Below, in pieces: positions 62,731 to 64,000 of a stretch of 64,000 nt of DNA; the first letter of the stretch is position 1; each line of letters begins with the position of its first letter. The notes under the pieces were generated by a model. That model saw only the letters and a list, made by a program, of their open reading frames with translations. It was not told the DNA's origin and did no database searches. The position numbers were made by a program, and so were the translations under genes. The stretch covers positions 6,871,001-6,935,000 of the forward strand of contig NZ_CP163439.1 of NCBI RefSeq assembly GCF_041052385.1, given 5' to 3'. The DNA is from Streptomyces sp. R28. GTDB taxonomy: Bacteria > Actinomycetota > Actinomycetes > Streptomycetales > Streptomycetaceae.

Positions 62731-63372
62731 ATGAGGGGCGAACCCAGTTGCCCGAAGTGTGGTGGCCGGGTCAGGGCTCCCGGACTCTTCGCCGACACCT
62801 GGCAGTGCGATGTGCACGGCACCGTGCACCCGGTGCAGCCCGTGATCCCGCCCAGCGTCGAGGCCCTCGGCGTCGTCGTGCATCGCACGCAGGTGCCCGT
62901 GTGGATGCCGTGGCCGCTGCCGATCGGCTGGCTGTTCACGGGTGTGGCCAGTGCGGGCGACGACCGCAGCGGCGGCCGCGGGACGGCCGTGGCCTGCTCC
63001 GGACCCGGCCCGCTCGGCGGCATGGGTGAGCTGATCCTGGTCGCCGAGGAACTCGGCGTCGGCTTCGGCGCCCGCTACGCCGGCCTCGACGGCCCGGACC
63101 CGGGGGCGTACATGAACGTCGAGAAGCCACCCCAGGCCAAGGTCCTGGCCGCCGGCCGTCCGACCCCGCTGTGGCATGTCTCCGGCACCCCGGACGACCG
63201 TGCCGTGTTCGCGGGGGAGGCGCTCGGGATGTGGCTGTGGGCGGTGATGTGGCCCGAGCAGTCGGGGCTGTTGATGTACGACGAGCTGGTGCTGACGGAC
63301 CTGCGGGACGCGGGGGCGGAGCTGGAGTTGGTGCCCTGTGGGGCGCTGTCGCCGCGCTTGCTCGAGCCGTAG
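62731..63372 (+). CDS. DUF6758-like zinc-ribbon protein
   Basis: 213 residues. N-terminal zinc ribbon C7-x2-C10 and C26-x2-H29 (PSCPKCGGRVR.., TWQCDVHGTVHP), then a domain with WMPWPLPIGWLFTGVA and AVACSGPGPLGGMGELILVAEELG, and LWHVSGTPDDRAVFAGEALG. Function unknown; the family name is from recall. ATG 62731 lacks a clear Shine-Dalgarno. Confidence 0.8.
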   Translation: MRGEPSCPKCGGRVRAPGLFADTWQCDVHGTVHPVQPVIPPSVEALGVVVHRTQVPVWMPWPLPIGWLFTGVASAGDDRSGGRGTAVACSGPGPLGGMGELILVAEELGVGFGARYAGLDGPDPGAYMNVEKPPQAKVLAAGRPTPLWHVSGTPDDRAVFAGEALGMWLWAVMWPEQSGLLMYDELVLTDLRDAGAELELVPCGALSPRLLEP

Positions 63373-63439
63373 CGCTCCGCCGGGCCGGGCCGGGCGCCCA
63401 AGGGTTCGGGTGGCGGGAGTGGTGTGCGGCTGCGGGGCG

Positions 63440-63508
63440 TTCGTGGCTGGTCGCGCCCACGCGGCGGAGCCGCACACCGATACGGCCCCGCGCGCCTGGG
63501 CAAGTCCA
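63440..63508 (-). repeat. Dispersed intergenic repeat, copy 3 (inverted)
   Basis: On the - strand this reads GCGCGCGGGGCCGTATCGGT then GTGCGGCTCCGCCGCGTGGG and CGCGACCAGCCAC, the closest relative of the copy at 36108-36180. Confidence 0.75.
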
Positions 63509-63608
63509 TGTAAGGGGCGCTCGGCCGTACGGGTGTGACAGGAGTCGTTGAAAATGCGGTTATCCTTGAGCGTCCCCTTCCGCGCCGTCATCGACTGGAG
63601 TTCGCGTC

Positions 63609-64000
63609 GTGCGCATCGATCTGCACACCCACTCCACCGCTTCCGACGGCACGGACACCCCGGCCGAGCTCGTGCGCAACGCCGCCGCGGCCGGCCTGGA
63701 CGTCGTGGCGCTCACCGATCACGACACCACCCGCGGGCACGCCGAGGCGATCGCCGCGCTGCCGCGAGGGCTCACCCTGATCACCGGCGCCGAGCTGTCC
63801 TGTCGTCTCGACGGCATCAGCATGCACATGCTGGCCTACCTCTTCGACCCCGAGGAGCCGGCGCTGCTCGCCGAGCGGGAGCTGGTGCGCGACGACCGCG
63901 TGCCCCGGGCCCAGGGCATGGTCGCCAAGCTCAACGAGCTGGGCGTGCCCGTCACCTGGGAGCAGGTGCTGCGGATCGCCGGTGACGGCTCGGTCGGGCG
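63609..64000 (+). CDS. PHP-domain phosphoesterase (cut by the window end)
   Basis: The first 130 codons of a gene that runs off the window. The metal-binding motifs are DLHTHSTASDG at residues 4-14 and LTDHDTTRGHAEA near 37-49, with GAELSC after. PHP proteins hydrolyse phosphoesters, for example 3',5'-nucleoside bisphosphates (TrpH/YciV type), which this one resembles. GTG start at 63609. Confidence 0.92.
   Translation, partial: MRIDLHTHSTASDGTDTPAELVRNAAAAGLDVVALTDHDTTRGHAEAIAALPRGLTLITGAELSCRLDGISMHMLAYLFDPEEPALLAERELVRDDRVPRAQGMVAKLNELGVPVTWEQVLRIAGDGSVG

Overview
The window is a high-GC actinobacterial chromosome segment, almost certainly Streptomyces. Third codon positions are strongly G/C, GTG and TTG starts are common, the mycothiol gene mshB is present, and several genes resemble well-known Streptomyces families (BldK-type oligopeptide transporters, an abaA/whiJ-type HTH plus DUF397 pair, an extended SigE-type ECF sigma factor). 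There are no rRNA or tRNA genes, CRISPR arrays or intact insertion sequences that I can see.

Layout. (1) 1-6413: end of an upstream gene and its terminator, then a five-gene oligopeptide ABC transporter operon (permease, lipoprotein, permease, two ATPases) on the + strand. (2) 6410-12600: a methyltransferase and an amidohydrolase, then an accessory island. The island holds an orphan MazE/RHH-type antitoxin, a DUF6247-RelE-like pair, a frameshifted HATPase next to an HTH/DUF5753-DUF397 pair, and the wreck of a secreted protein. A degenerate 68-73 bp direct repeat brackets most of it. (3) 12608-18744: a second five-gene transporter operon on the - strand, a close paralogue of the first. (4) 19280-25422: a third oligopeptide transporter on the + strand (lipoprotein, two permeases, two ATPases), with an odd 550 bp spacer built from decayed copies of the oppC 3' end. 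(5) 25423-40468: small membrane proteins, an S9 peptidase, mshB, a membrane-anchored peptidoglycan-binding protein, an ABC-2 exporter with a DesK/DesR-like two-component system, a transglutaminase-like protein, a GNAT protein, ferredoxin fdxA, dapC and a small secreted Lys/Ala-repeat protein. (6) 40840-54467: a lysozyme-like secreted protein, dapE, a LOG-family protein, folP (FolP2 type), a membrane protein with a DivIVA-like motif, tagA, enoyl-CoA hydratase, a DUF3117 protein, an O-methyltransferase, then sigE, its anti-sigma factor, htrA, tatB and an unknown gene. (7) 54547-64000: mrp, DUF1003, an MgtE-N/CBS protein, an LprG-like lipoprotein, an unknown protein, corA, a suppressor-of-fused-like protein, an MFS transporter, a DUF6758 protein and the start of a PHP-domain phosphoesterase.

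Regions 5-7 follow an old actinobacterial gene order. From established knowledge of Mycobacterium tuberculosis, mshB (Rv1170), fdxC, a dapC-like gene, dapE, a LOG gene, folP2, tagA, sigE-rseA-htrA-tatB, mrp and corA (Rv1239c) occur in the same relative order. The transporter cluster and island are the Streptomyces-specific part.

How the genes work together. The three oligopeptide importers, next to an S9 peptidase, form a peptide uptake and degradation area; BldK-type importers are linked to aerial development in Streptomyces. dapC, dapE, the peptidoglycan-binding protein, the lysozyme-like protein and the SigE/anti-sigma/HtrA/TatB block all concern the cell wall and envelope stress. The most unusual observations are: a 17-bp tandem duplication that breaks the HATPase; two apparent single-base losses in C-runs of htrA; iterated decayed copies of the oppC end; a probable ATT start codon in the O-methyltransferase; a Tat-type lipoprotein signal on only one of two paralogous peptide-binding proteins; and a recurring pattern of -10 boxes 6-7 nt before the start codon (leaderless mRNAs), clearest at the MFS gene.
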